23,642 nt of DNA from Pelagibacterales bacterium SAG-MED23 (GTDB taxonomy: Bacteria > Pseudomonadota > Alphaproteobacteria > Pelagibacterales > Pelagibacteraceae). Location: the NCBI GenBank assembly GCA_014653935.1, contig JACWDU010000006.1:1-23642 (forward strand). Direction: 5' to 3'. The notes beneath the pieces were generated by a model. It was not told the origin of the DNA and searched no databases. It saw only the letters and a program-made list of their open reading frames with translations. Shown here piece by piece: positions 8,770 to 17,442 of this stretch. Position numbers and translations under genes: made by a program. Numbering within the stretch: position 1 is the first letter of the stretch; each line of letters opens with the position of its first letter.

Positions 8770-9039
8770 ATGCTTTATATATTCTGTCCACATTGTGGAT
8801 CAAGATCACAGAATGAATTTGCATATGGTGGAGATGCAACAGTTAAAAGACCAGAACTAAATAAAGAAATAAGCGATAAAGAGTGGGATAATTTTGTTTA
8901 TTTAAGAAAAAGTCCTAGAGGCAAACACTTGGAGCTATGGCATCATATATCTGGCTGCAGACAATGGATAAAAGTTGAAAGAGACACATCAACACACGAA
9001 ATTTTTAAAACCTATAAAGCAACTGAACTAATTGAATAA
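8770..9039 (+). CDS. soxD: Sarcosine oxidase subunit delta
   Basis: Small zinc-binding subunit of heterotetrameric sarcosine oxidase, 89 residues, near the usual 90-100. It begins MLYIFCPHCGSRSQNEF and has further likely zinc ligands in LWHHISGCRQW near residues 56-66, so the CxxC plus His/Cys site of the family is present. The GGDA and KSPRGKHLELW segments are also family-typical. No base separates it from soxB, and its TAA shares one base with the ATG of soxA, consistent with coupled translation of the complex. Confidence 0.95.
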   Translation: MLYIFCPHCGSRSQNEFAYGGDATVKRPELNKEISDKEWDNFVYLRKSPRGKHLELWHHISGCRQWIKVERDTSTHEIFKTYKATELIE

Positions 9040-12035
9040 TGTCACAAGATTTTAGATTAGATAATGTTGGAATGGTTAATAGAAATAAAAAAATTTCTTT
9101 CAAATTCAATGGTAAAAAATATTTAGGTTATGAAGGAGATACTATTGCATCAGCATTAATAGCAAATGGAGTTCATCTTATTGGAAGAAGTTTTAAATAT
9201 CATAGACCCAGAGGTTTTTTTGGAGCGGGTGTTGATGAGCCTTATGCAATTTTACAACTAGAAAGAAATAATGAGAGAGATCCAAATATAAGAGCAACAG
9301 AACAAGAAATTTTTGAAGGTCTTGAGGTTAAGAGTGTTAATTGTTGGCCCAGCGTAAATTTTGATATTGGAGCAATTAATAACTTCTTGAAAATGTTTTT
9401 TCCCGCTGGTTTTTATTATAAAACATTTATGTGGCCTCCAAGTTTTTGGTATAAAATTTATGAACCCTTTATCAGAATGGCAGCTGGGTTTGGAGAGGCA
9501 TCAATCAAACATGATAAAGAGAGATATGAGCATAAGTATGAATATTGTGATTTACTAGTTACTGGTTCGGGTCCATCAGGATTAGCAAGTGCTTACGCAG
9601 CTGCAAAAAATGGTGCACGTGTAATTTTAGCGGAAGATAAACCTAGATATGGAGGAAGCTTACTAACTAGCGATGTCAATATTGGAAATCAAACTGGTGT
9701 AGAGTGGTCAGAAAAAATAATTGCTGAATTAAAATCAATGTCTAATGTCACTGTAAAAAATAGATCACAAGTTTTTGGTTATTACGATCATAACATGTTG
9801 GTAATGTCAGAACGTATAAGTGATCATCTGCCCAAAACCCAAAAATATTTACCTAAACAACGTCTGTGGTATATTAGAGCAAATCAAGTTTTAATATCAT
9901 CAGGCTCAATAGAAAGACCCTTGGTATTTGGTAACAATGACACTCCTGGTGTAATGTTGTCTTCAGCAGCTAAAGAGTACATGAAGGTTTATGGTGTATT
10001 AGTTGGAAAAAAGCCTTTAATATTTACTAATAATGATAGTGGATACGAAACCGCAATTGAATTTAAGAAAAATGGCGTAAATCCTTTAATATTGGATACC
10101 AGAAAAGAACCATCTTCAGACATTATTAATGAAGCAAAAAATTTAAACATAGAAATTAAATTTTCTCATGTGGTAGTGGCAGCCAAAGGATATAAAAAAG
10201 TAAAATCAGCAGATATTTCAAAAATTTCTGATGATAAAAAAGAATTATCGAAAATAGTAAATATTGAATGTGATTGTATTTGTGTGTCTGGATTCTGGAC
10301 ACCATCTATTCATTTAGCGTCTCAATCAGGAAATAAATCTGAATTTAATGAAAAAATTGATGCATTTATTCCAAACAAATCTAAACAACAAGAAAATACA
10401 ATCGGATCAGCAAATGGTAAATTTACGTTAGAAGAAACTATCAATGAAGCATTTGATAAGGGATATGAAGTTTCAAATAAAATAACTGAAAAAAATAACA
10501 AAGTTTCAATTCCAACTGTAGTAGAAAAAAAATCAACAGATCACGATAAGTTTTGGTGTGTTCCTTTACCAAAAGGAAAATCTTACAAACGTTTTTTAGA
10601 TTTTCAGAATGATGTTGCTGTAACTGATATTGAGTTAGCGTTAAGAGAAGGATTTCGATCAATAGAACACGTTAAAAGATATACCACTCTGGGTATGGCG
10701 ACAGACCAAGGTAAGACAAGTAATTTAAATGGTTTACAATTAGTTTCAGATATAGAGAATAAAGTTGTTCCTCAAGTAGGTCATACAACATTTAGACCTC
10801 CTTATACGCCTGTTTCAATAGGCGCAATTGTTGGAAGAGAAGTAGGCAAGCATTCAAAACCTACAAGAAAATCACCGATGCACGAGTGGCATGAGAAAAA
10901 CAATGCAGTATTTGTTGATGCTGGAGTTTGGTTAAGACCAAGATACTATAAACAAGGAAATGAAACTTTATTTGAAGCTTCTAAAAGAGAAGCAAAGAAT
11001 GTAAGAAAAAATGTAGGAGTATGCGATGTTACTACTTTAGGAAAAATAGATGTTAAAGGTCCTGATGCTGCAGAATTTTTAAATAGAGTTTATACTAATG
11101 CATGGCTTAAGCTTCCAGTTGGTAAAGCAAGATATGGAGTCATGCTTAGAGAAGATGGAATTGTAATGGATGATGGAACAACAACCAGAATTTCTGAAAA
11201 TCATTATCATATGACTACTACAACAGCCCAGGCTGCCAATGTCTTATCTCATTTAGAATATTATTTGCAGCTAGTTTGGCCAGATTTAAATGTTAATGTA
11301 GTCTCAACAACAGAACAATGGGCTGGTGCTGCAATTGCAGGCCCAAACTCAAGAGAATTACTAATGAAGTTATTCCCCAATATAGATGTATCCAATGATG
11401 GTCTACCGTTTATGGGGTACAAAGAGGCTGATTTATTTGGCATTCCTGCAAAAATTTATAGAATTTCATTTTCAGGAGAGCTTGCGTATGAGGTTAATGT
11501 GGAGTCAGACCATGGTAACTTCATGTGGGAAAAAATTATCGAAGTTGGAAAAGAATTTGAAATACAACCATACGGAACTGAAGCTCTATCTACTTTAAGA
11601 ATAGAAATGGGTCACGTTGCTGGTTCAGAACTTGATGGGAGAACAATTCCCCATGATGCATCGCTAGAAGGTTTGGTAAGTAAGAAAAAAGACTTTATTG
11701 GCAAAAGATCTTTAAGTAGATCAGCTTTCACCAAGCCAGACAGAGAAAAAATAGTAGGTGTCGTTCCATTAGATAAAACAACAAGTATTCCCGAAGGTTC
11801 ATATATAGTTAAAGATCCAAAAGCAAAACTTCCAAACCCTAAATTAGGCCATGTCTCAGCATCATGTTGGAGTGTTGAATATGATAACCCATTTTCACTT
11901 GCAATAATTAAGGATGGTAAAAATATGATAGGACAAAAGCTGTTTGCTATGTCACCATTAAAAAATAAAACCATTGCTGTAGAAATTGTTTCATCTCATT
12001 ATGTTGATCCTGAAGGAAAGAGAGTAAGAGCATGA
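9039..12035 (+). CDS. soxA: Sarcosine oxidase subunit alpha
   Basis: Large subunit of heterotetrameric sarcosine oxidase, 998 residues, full family length. The N-terminal part is a 2Fe-2S-like fold without obvious iron use (FKFNGKKYLGYEGDTIASAL, GRSFKYHRPRGFFGAG at 49-64). A Rossmann NAD domain follows (LLVTGSGPSGLASAYAAAKN at about 172-191). The C-terminal about 370 residues are a GcvT-like folate domain (VGVCDVTTLGKIDVKGPDAA and later RISFSGELAYEVNV), where the methylene group is transferred to THF. The ATG shares one base with the soxD stop; the TGA overlaps soxG by 4 bases (ATGA). Several very short antisense frames inside it are composition artefacts. Confidence 0.96.
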   Translation: MSQDFRLDNVGMVNRNKKISFKFNGKKYLGYEGDTIASALIANGVHLIGRSFKYHRPRGFFGAGVDEPYAILQLERNNERDPNIRATEQEIFEGLEVKSVNCWPSVNFDIGAINNFLKMFFPAGFYYKTFMWPPSFWYKIYEPFIRMAAGFGEASIKHDKERYEHKYEYCDLLVTGSGPSGLASAYAAAKNGARVILAEDKPRYGGSLLTSDVNIGNQTGVEWSEKIIAELKSMSNVTVKNRSQVFGYYDHNMLVMSERISDHLPKTQKYLPKQRLWYIRANQVLISSGSIERPLVFGNNDTPGVMLSSAAKEYMKVYGVLVGKKPLIFTNNDSGYETAIEFKKNGVNPLILDTRKEPSSDIINEAKNLNIEIKFSHVVVAAKGYKKVKSADISKISDDKKELSKIVNIECDCICVSGFWTPSIHLASQSGNKSEFNEKIDAFIPNKSKQQENTIGSANGKFTLEETINEAFDKGYEVSNKITEKNNKVSIPTVVEKKSTDHDKFWCVPLPKGKSYKRFLDFQNDVAVTDIELALREGFRSIEHVKRYTTLGMATDQGKTSNLNGLQLVSDIENKVVPQVGHTTFRPPYTPVSIGAIVGREVGKHSKPTRKSPMHEWHEKNNAVFVDAGVWLRPRYYKQGNETLFEASKREAKNVRKNVGVCDVTTLGKIDVKGPDAAEFLNRVYTNAWLKLPVGKARYGVMLREDGIVMDDGTTTRISENHYHMTTTTAQAANVLSHLEYYLQLVWPDLNVNVVSTTEQWAGAAIAGPNSRELLMKLFPNIDVSNDGLPFMGYKEADLFGIPAKIYRISFSGELAYEVNVESDHGNFMWEKIIEVGKEFEIQPYGTEALSTLRIEMGHVAGSELDGRTIPHDASLEGLVSKKKDFIGKRSLSRSAFTKPDREKIVGVVPLDKTTSIPEGSYIVKDPKAKLPNPKLGHVSASCWSVEYDNPFSLAIIKDGKNMIGQKLFAMSPLKNKTIAVEIVSSHYVDPEGKRVRA

Positions 12036-12619
12036 CCGTAATTTCTGCATTACAAAATGTTCATGTTGAAGGGTCATTTGGGAACTTTGAAAATAAACCT
12101 GAAAATGAATTATTAAAGATTAAAGAATTAAAAAATTTACTAATTGTTCAAGTAGTTCAGTATAAAAACTCTTCAATTAAAATAGAAGATATAAATTTTA
12201 ATAATTTAAAATTTGTAAATCAGGCACAAACAGTAGTTTCAAATGAAAATATAAGAGTTTTATGGAGTTCACCAAATAATTGGCTTTTAGTTTCTCACAA
12301 AAAAGAATTGATAAATGAAATCTATAATTCTTTTAGCGAAAATGATTTTGCTGTTACAGACCTTTCTCACTCTAAAGCAACAATAGAATTAGAAGGATCT
12401 TATGTAAAAGAAGTTTTGAAAAAAGGATGTCCTTTTAATTTTAATATTTTAACAAAAAATATGAGTATTAATTCAGCTTATAATGGAATTTCTTTTATAG
12501 TTGATATGATAGAAGATGAACCAGAAAAAGTAAGAATTTTTTCACTAAGAAGCTTTGGAGAATCTCTTTACCATTCTATAACTGATGCTTCTTTAGAATT
12601 TGGTTTTAAGTGTAAGTAG
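12032..12619 (+). CDS. soxG: Sarcosine oxidase subunit gamma
   Basis: Smallest folate-fold subunit of the heterotetrameric sarcosine oxidase, 195 residues (usual about 190-210). Sequence conservation in this subunit is low. Recognition comes from position after soxA, from WSSPNNWLLVS (about 76-86), from VTDLSHSKATIELEG (about 109-123), corresponding to the typical D.S....I...G segment, and from a terminal RSFGESLYHSITDASLEFG. The ATG overlaps the soxA stop as ATGA. It ends the operon, with only three bases before the stop codon of the convergent transporter gene, and I see no hairpin terminator between them. Confidence 0.9.
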   Translation: MTVISALQNVHVEGSFGNFENKPENELLKIKELKNLLIVQVVQYKNSSIKIEDINFNNLKFVNQAQTVVSNENIRVLWSSPNNWLLVSHKKELINEIYNSFSENDFAVTDLSHSKATIELEGSYVKEVLKKGCPFNFNILTKNMSINSAYNGISFIVDMIEDEPEKVRIFSLRSFGESLYHSITDASLEFGFKCK

Positions 12620-12622
12620 TTA

Positions 12623-14236
12623 TTATTCCTCAGTTTTAAATCTAGACTTCTGAATAAATAAAACAAATAATATTGGTATAATTAAAGTAAGAATTGTGAC
12701 TGTAATTAACAACAGCCCTAACTCAGAATAGTCTGCGGTTGTTAAAATTGCGTTTGTAACTTTATCTTTTACTTCTCTAGTGATTGTAAAAATTTCATTA
12801 AGATATTTTGTTAATAAAGCACTTGCCGATAAGGCTAAATTAGTGAAAGAGGCAAAAACCGCAAAAAATGTTGCTTTTAAATGGGAGGGTGCATTCTTAG
12901 CAATCCAAGCCAAAAGTGGAATCATTGATATCTGACCCAATGGAGATTCTAGCGCTGTATTTATCAACGCTATAAATTTTGCATCAACAATTCCGTTTGT
13001 TAATGACGAAGTCCAGTTATGAAATCCATAATACATCCCAACACTTGGTAAAAATAATATTGACCCTGCAATTGATAAAATAATTATTATTTTAGCAATG
13101 GAGTTTTTTGCCATAAATGGTCTAAGAATTATTATTCCAACCAATGTAAGAACTGCGGCTAGCAAAGAAAGTATAGAAAAAAATTGTTCATTAAATTTAA
13201 GTTCATCGATTTCAAACCAGGATAATCCTGGTCCTGGCCCAGGCATTGCCCTAAATATAAAAATAATTATGGCAGTTCCAACGATAGTAAATCTTAACTT
13301 TTCAGGTAACTCCTTTATGAGTTTGCTCATTAAGAACAAAATAATTATCATGGAGCCTAAGAAAACAATTTCTTGTGCAAAAGGTAATCCTAACGATCCA
13401 ACACTCAATGTAAAAATTACAAAAATTAGACTACCACCAAGTATCCACCAATTAACTTTCGTTTTCTCATGATTGAAAATATCTTCTGTCCCAGATAGAC
13501 CTTTTTTAATTAAATTGTTTTTCTTTTTATTTTTTAAATAAGCGGCAAAAATAACGCCTAAAATTGAAACCATTGGTATTATTAATGCATAAAGATATAT
13601 GGATCCGTATAATTGTATTTTTTCAGCCTGTTCAAGATCGTCTACTCCTTTAAATAATATAACATTGGCAAGAGCAACTAAAACTGTTCCTCCTATAATT
13701 GCAAATCTTCCAAGTGTTTGCATCGTTGTATGCATAATCTTAACTTGATCTGTTGTAAATTTTTCACCATTTTCATTAATTAAAGGCACAGCCTCAACTG
13801 TCATTGCATCAGCAACAACATCTTGAACTACATATCCAATAGGAGCCAAAAGAACGCTTATTACAAACCAAGTTTCAACTTTTAAATAAGATGACATTTG
13901 CTCTGTATGAATTATTAGTCCATACATTATTAATAAACTAAGACCAATTAGAGAAGCTCCGACATAAACCATGTAATTCTTTTTATTCCAGATTAAATCA
14001 ACCAAATGCCCAAGTGGCATTTTTAAAGCCCAAGGTATTCCTGCCCAAAAACCTAATCCTGCAAGAAATGCTGCAGATAAATTTAAATAATCTTTAACAA
14101 AGAAAGTACCTACTATACCTGTTAGACCAGATATGCCTGCTGCTACATAAATCATTAACGGAGGTAAATAAGACAATTTAAATTGCCTCCCCAAATCAAA
14201 CAGTGTTGAATCTATAAATTTAATGATTTTGTCCAT
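12623..14236 (-). CDS. MFS transporter resembling the folate-biopterin (BT1) family
   Basis: Integral inner-membrane carrier of 537 residues with about 12-14 hydrophobic segments. The block PWALKMPLGHLVDLIW (68-83) followed by a basic NKKNY turn matches the second and third helix signature of BT1/folate-biopterin transporters (PW..KPL.G..SD...GYRR). YVVQDVVADAMTVEAVP (135-151), then a segment around QTLGRFAIIGGT, matches the family's DVV.DA..VE and R..G motifs. A central loop with KKKNN splits the two halves. It is the last gene of a three-gene minus-strand unit and sits tail to tail with soxG. Folate use by sarcosine oxidase and Fhs makes import of a pterin or folate plausible, but another small solute is equally possible. 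The family call comes from remembered motifs, not a search. Confidence 0.6.
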   Translation of the reverse strand: MDKIIKFIDSTLFDLGRQFKLSYLPPLMIYVAAGISGLTGIVGTFFVKDYLNLSAAFLAGLGFWAGIPWALKMPLGHLVDLIWNKKNYMVYVGASLIGLSLLIMYGLIIHTEQMSSYLKVETWFVISVLLAPIGYVVQDVVADAMTVEAVPLINENGEKFTTDQVKIMHTTMQTLGRFAIIGGTVLVALANVILFKGVDDLEQAEKIQLYGSIYLYALIIPMVSILGVIFAAYLKNKKKNNLIKKGLSGTEDIFNHEKTKVNWWILGGSLIFVIFTLSVGSLGLPFAQEIVFLGSMIIILFLMSKLIKELPEKLRFTIVGTAIIIFIFRAMPGPGPGLSWFEIDELKFNEQFFSILSLLAAVLTLVGIIILRPFMAKNSIAKIIIILSIAGSILFLPSVGMYYGFHNWTSSLTNGIVDAKFIALINTALESPLGQISMIPLLAWIAKNAPSHLKATFFAVFASFTNLALSASALLTKYLNEIFTITREVKDKVTNAILTTADYSELGLLLITVTILTLIIPILFVLFIQKSRFKTEE

Positions 14237-14242
14237 TAACTC

Positions 14243-14683
14243 TTAATCTAATAGGTTTAATTTAATTAGACTATTATTTTTTGTTTCTCTGCACCACAAT
14301 TCATAACTTTCACAAACTCTCCACAGGTGATTTGTAGCTCTTTGCGATATTTCTAAGGGGAAATGACTTTTTGCATAGTACAAATCAGGAAATTTAATTA
14401 ATTGTTTGACCATTGCTTCTTTTTGTAAATTTAAAAGCCTTAAAACCTCTTTAGAAATTTTTTCTCCCGAGGTCTCATCAACAAAATCGTTTTGTTTTAA
14501 TTTCTCAAACCATTCATCATGAAATTGACCACTACTTACTTTTTCATACATTTGACTACCCATAAATCTTTCAATTGCATCTATGTTAGTAATGTCATTA
14601 TTTTCTTTTTTTATTTTAAAAATTTCTAAATAAATGTCCTCAGCAACATAAAGTATGTACGGTTTTTTATTTTCTTTTCTCAT
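14243..14683 (-). CDS. Conserved-looking hypothetical protein, 146 residues
   Basis: I do not recognise this protein. It is soluble and charged, with no signal peptide or membrane segment. The N-terminal 25 residues read as a small beta-alpha start (YILYVAEDIYLEIFKIKKEN), followed by a helical middle with ISKEVLRLLNLQKEAMVKQL (about 76-95) and a C-terminal part rich in aromatic residues (HFPLEISQRATNHLWRVCES, ELWCRE). It lies 4 bases after the acetyltransferase gene and 6 bases before the transporter gene on the same strand, so it is very probably co-transcribed and a real gene. The ATG at 14683 is the first start in frame. Confidence 0.75.
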   Translation of the reverse strand: MRKENKKPYILYVAEDIYLEIFKIKKENNDITNIDAIERFMGSQMYEKVSSGQFHDEWFEKLKQNDFVDETSGEKISKEVLRLLNLQKEAMVKQLIKFPDLYYAKSHFPLEISQRATNHLWRVCESYELWCRETKNNSLIKLNLLD

Positions 14684-14687
14684 AAAA

Positions 14688-15158
14688 TTACAAATCTAAA
14701 GTATAATAACAAGAATTAGGATCTTCTTTATAGTGAGCAAATGGTTTACATTTAGTAAATTTAAAATGTTCAAAAAGTTTTCTAGCAGGTAGAAAAAAAT
14801 TTCCAGATCCTGTTTCAATACTTAACTTTTTTATACCTAATTTTTTTGCCTGAATTATTAAATGTGAGATTATTTTATTACCAATACCTTTATATCTAAA
14901 ATCATCAGATACTCTTATTGATTTAAATTCTCCATGGTTTTCTCTAATTAATTTTAAAGCCCCACACCCTATTAAATGATTATTATCCCACAAACTCCAA
15001 AATTTTATACTTGGATCTTTAAGTCCTGGTATATCTAAAACATGAGTACTACCTTTAGAAGAAACAGATCTTAATTCAATAAAGTGCTTTATCAAAAGAT
15101 GATTTACCTTTGGATGGTCAAAGTTATTTTCTATTGATTTAATCATTAGCATGAACAT
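14688..15158 (-). CDS. GNAT-family N-acetyltransferase
   Basis: Predicted acetyl-CoA-dependent acetyltransferase of about 156 residues. The core fold signs are GCGALKLI (63-70), FKSIRVSDDFRYKGIGNKII (77-96) with the acetyl-CoA pyrophosphate loop RYKGIG, a following helix ISHLIIQAKKLG, and LSIETGSGNFFLPARKLFEH (111-130). The SIETG.....AR.LYE pattern is typical of the YsnE/putative amino-group acetyltransferase subgroup. Acceptor unknown. The first ATG is 15158, but the third and fifth codons are also ATG, so the true start may be 15152 or 15146. First gene of the three-gene minus-strand unit; divergent from the SRAP gene with only 36 bases between. Confidence 0.83.
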   Translation of the reverse strand: MFMLMIKSIENNFDHPKVNHLLIKHFIELRSVSSKGSTHVLDIPGLKDPSIKFWSLWDNNHLIGCGALKLIRENHGEFKSIRVSDDFRYKGIGNKIISHLIIQAKKLGIKKLSIETGSGNFFLPARKLFEHFKFTKCKPFAHYKEDPNSCYYTLDL

Positions 15159-15194
15159 ATAATCTAAAAATAAATTAAACCAATACGAAAAAAT

Positions 15195-15815
15195 ATGTGC
15201 GGTAGATATGTCATTACAAATGCAGTTTCAAAAACAAGTAAAATGGTTAAAACTGCAATTAATGTAGATGACTCTGAAAATTATAATGCCCACCCTTACC
15301 AAAAACTTCCAGTAATTAAGAAATACAACAATGGAAATACTCTCGAAAATTTGAAGTGGGGGATTGTACCTGGTTGGGCTAAAAAAAAAGACTTTAAACC
15401 ACTAATTAATGCACGATTAGAAACTATTGACGAGAAGGTTTCATTTAAAAAATTAATAAAACTACAAAGATGCGTTGCTGTAGCTGATGGGTTTTATGAG
15501 TGGAAGAGAGTGGAAAAAGAGAAGACCCCTTATTACTTTTTAAGAGAGGATAAGAAATTAATTTATATTGCAGGTATTTACGAAGAAGATCAATTTTGCA
15601 TGATTACAGAAGAAGCTAGTCCAAATGTAACTGAGATTCATCATAGACAGCCAGTAATCTTAAATGAGAGCGATGTTAATAAATATTTAAATATTGAGAT
15701 TTCTGGATCAGATTATTTAAATCATTTCCAAAAATCAAAACTATCGTTTTATGAAATTTCAAAAGATGTAAATAAGCCTACAAATAATAATATTTCTCTA
15801 ATTCAACCGTTATAA
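15195..15815 (+). CDS. SRAP-family (HMCES/YedK) abasic-site DNA-protein crosslinking protein
   Basis: This 206-residue protein belongs to the SRAP family, which binds single-stranded DNA at abasic sites and forms a covalent thiazolidine link through the N-terminal cysteine. Visible here are C2 in MCGRYVIT (after methionine removal the cysteine is residue 1), LKWGIVPGWAKK (53-64), N72 in INARLETI, E102 in ADGFYEWKR, and H149 in IHHRQPVIL. Most relatives read H.RMPVIL at this last motif, so Q152 and H150 are variants. Length is close to the bacterial norm of about 220. It stands alone between a divergent acetyltransferase and convergent purK (one base between stops). Role in the window is housekeeping DNA protection and not linked to the neighbours. 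Confidence 0.93.
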   Translation: MCGRYVITNAVSKTSKMVKTAINVDDSENYNAHPYQKLPVIKKYNNGNTLENLKWGIVPGWAKKKDFKPLINARLETIDEKVSFKKLIKLQRCVAVADGFYEWKRVEKEKTPYYFLREDKKLIYIAGIYEEDQFCMITEEASPNVTEIHHRQPVILNESDVNKYLNIEISGSDYLNHFQKSKLSFYEISKDVNKPTNNNISLIQPL

Positions 15816-15816
15816 A

Positions 15817-16860
15817 TTATTTTTCAATAATTGTTAGATGTCCCATTTTTCTTTTTGCTTTTACTTGTTTTTTTAAATAGTCATAAAAAAACTCATTCTC
15901 TTTAAAAGTTTTATTTCTATGGATTACAATATCATCACCAATCAGATTAATCATTTGAGCATTATATATCTTTTTAGTTTCAATTTTTTCTAAACCACAA
16001 ACTGCCCTAATATGATTTTCAAATTGACTAATGTTGTGAGAATTAATCGTTAGATGACCAGAGTTATGAACTCTGGGAGCTATTTCATTTACATACAAAT
16101 TTTCGTTTTTATCAATAAAAAATTCCACACAGAGAGTTCCAATATAATCTAGTTCTTCGACAATTTGCTTTGCCCATTCTTTAGATTTTACCTTTATTGC
16201 ATCTGAAATTTCTGCAGGAATTTTTGAATGTTTCAAAATTTGATCTTCGTGTACATTCTCTATTGGTTCATATATCTCATGTTTTTGATTTCCATACCTA
16301 CAAATAACAATTGAAATTTCTTTTTTTAGATTAATGAATTTTTCTAAAATATATTCTTTAGTAAAATCAATGTCTTCATTTATATCACTTAAACTATTTA
16401 ATTTAAATTGACCTTTTCCATCATATCCAAGAGTAGTGGTTTTAAGCAATCCAGGTAAAAGATTTTCATTATATTTTATTTCATCCTTATTTTTTATTAA
16501 AGCATAATTAGTCGTCCTAATATTATTATTATTTAAAAAATCTTTTTCAGTTAATCTATTTTGGATTAAATTATTTATCTCTGGTTTAGGTAAAACACTT
16601 TTTGATTTATTTATTTCATTTAAAATATCAAAAGGAATATTTTCAAATTCATAAGTGACTAAATCGACACTATCAACAAACTCTGTTATAATTTTTATAT
16701 CATCGTATTTCCCATATATAAATTTATTAGCAAAATTTTTGGCAGGTGCATCTGGGTCATCACTGAGAACTATAGTTTTTATATCTATCTTTTTAGCAGC
16801 TTCGGAAAGCATACTGCCTAGCTGACCGCCTCCAATTATTCCTAAAACTGGTTGGTTCAT
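15817..16860 (-). CDS. purK: 5-(carboxyamino)imidazole ribonucleotide synthase
   Basis: ATP-grasp enzyme of de novo purine synthesis that carboxylates 5-aminoimidazole ribonucleotide on nitrogen, passing the product to PurE. At 347 residues it is full length. N-terminal GIIGGGQLGSMLSEAAK (7-23) begins the family, LLKTTTLGYDGKGQF (139-153 region) is the ATP-lid segment, and LCVEFFIDKNENLYVNEIAP followed by RVHNSGHLT gives the metal and substrate loop. Its ATG directly follows the purE stop with no gap, so the pair is co-translated as in many bacteria. The 3' end meets the SRAP gene tail to tail with one base between. Confidence 0.95.
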   Translation of the reverse strand: MNQPVLGIIGGGQLGSMLSEAAKKIDIKTIVLSDDPDAPAKNFANKFIYGKYDDIKIITEFVDSVDLVTYEFENIPFDILNEINKSKSVLPKPEINNLIQNRLTEKDFLNNNNIRTTNYALIKNKDEIKYNENLLPGLLKTTTLGYDGKGQFKLNSLSDINEDIDFTKEYILEKFINLKKEISIVICRYGNQKHEIYEPIENVHEDQILKHSKIPAEISDAIKVKSKEWAKQIVEELDYIGTLCVEFFIDKNENLYVNEIAPRVHNSGHLTINSHNISQFENHIRAVCGLEKIETKKIYNAQMINLIGDDIVIHRNKTFKENEFFYDYLKKQVKAKRKMGHLTIIEK

Positions 16861-17355
16861 TTATTTTGGTTTTTTTTTAACAGATTTTGATTGTTTAGAG
16901 CGCCACTTGATCAGATTATTTTTAACACTTGCATCAAAAGTAGAGATAATTGATGCTGCGTATAAAGCTGCATTTATAGCTCCATCTGTTCCTATTGCGA
17001 CAGTTCCAACTGGTATGCCTTTTGGCATTTGAGCTATAGATAGCAAACTGTCTAAACCTTTTAATTTTTTACTTTCTATTGGCACTCCAATTACTGGAAT
17101 TCTTGTTAGAGACGCAATCATTCCTGGTAGATGGGCTGATCCACCAGCTCCAGCAATTATCACCGAAATGTTATTATTTTCAGCAGATTTTGCATATTTA
17201 AACATTCGTTCTGGCGTTCTGTGAGCAGAAACAATGTTAGTTTCATAATTTATTTTAAGCAATTTAAGAATTTTTTCACAAAATTTCATTGTTGTGTAAT
17301 CTGAATTACTTCCCATAACTATTGATACCTTGTGACTATATTTTTTGTTTTTCAT
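16861..17355 (-). CDS. purE: 5-(carboxyamino)imidazole ribonucleotide mutase
   Basis: Class I PurE, which moves the carboxyl group of N5-CAIR to C4 of the imidazole. The 164-residue protein carries [15 protein letters not shown] (10-24), the catalytic and substrate segment [13 protein letters not shown] (43-55), [19 protein letters not shown] (64-82) and [10 protein letters not shown] (84-93). The C-terminus has a basic tail ([15 protein letters not shown]) longer than needed for the fold. It is the first gene of purEK, divergent from the dipeptidase-like gene across 87 bases. Confidence 0.96.
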   Translation of the reverse strand: MKNKKYSHKVSIVMGSNSDYTTMKFCEKILKLLKINYETNIVSAHRTPERMFKYAKSAENNNISVIIAGAGGSAHLPGMIASLTRIPVIGVPIESKKLKGLDSLLSIAQMPKGIPVGTVAIGTDGAINAALYAASIISTFDASVKNNLIKWRSKQSKSVKKKPK

Positions 17356-17442
17356 GATACGAATTTGAATTAATATAGATTAACACATTCTTTAAATTTA
17401 AACTAGTCGACAAATTATATTATACTTATATTGTCTTTAAAT
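17356..17442. promoter_or_regulatory. Divergent purE / M19-like gene intergenic region
   Basis: These 87 AT-rich bases must hold promoters for purEK (-) and the four-gene unit starting with the M19-like gene (+). TATACT (17421-17426) or TATATT (17427-17432) could be the plus-strand -10, and TATATT on the minus strand (complement of about 17371-17376) could be the purE -10. No convincing -35 box sits at proper spacing. I see no operator repeat and no riboswitch-like pairing. Confidence 0.25.

Noticed and set aside
10441..11974. Short open frames on both strands inside soxA (10441-10662, 11261-11443, 11386-11598, 11612-11974)
   Set aside because: They lie fully inside a well-supported gene, show no family motifs and have amino-acid content expected from shadow frames.
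13098..13472. 124-codon plus-strand frame within the transporter gene
   Set aside because: It is antisense to conserved membrane helices of the transporter and has no coding features of its own.
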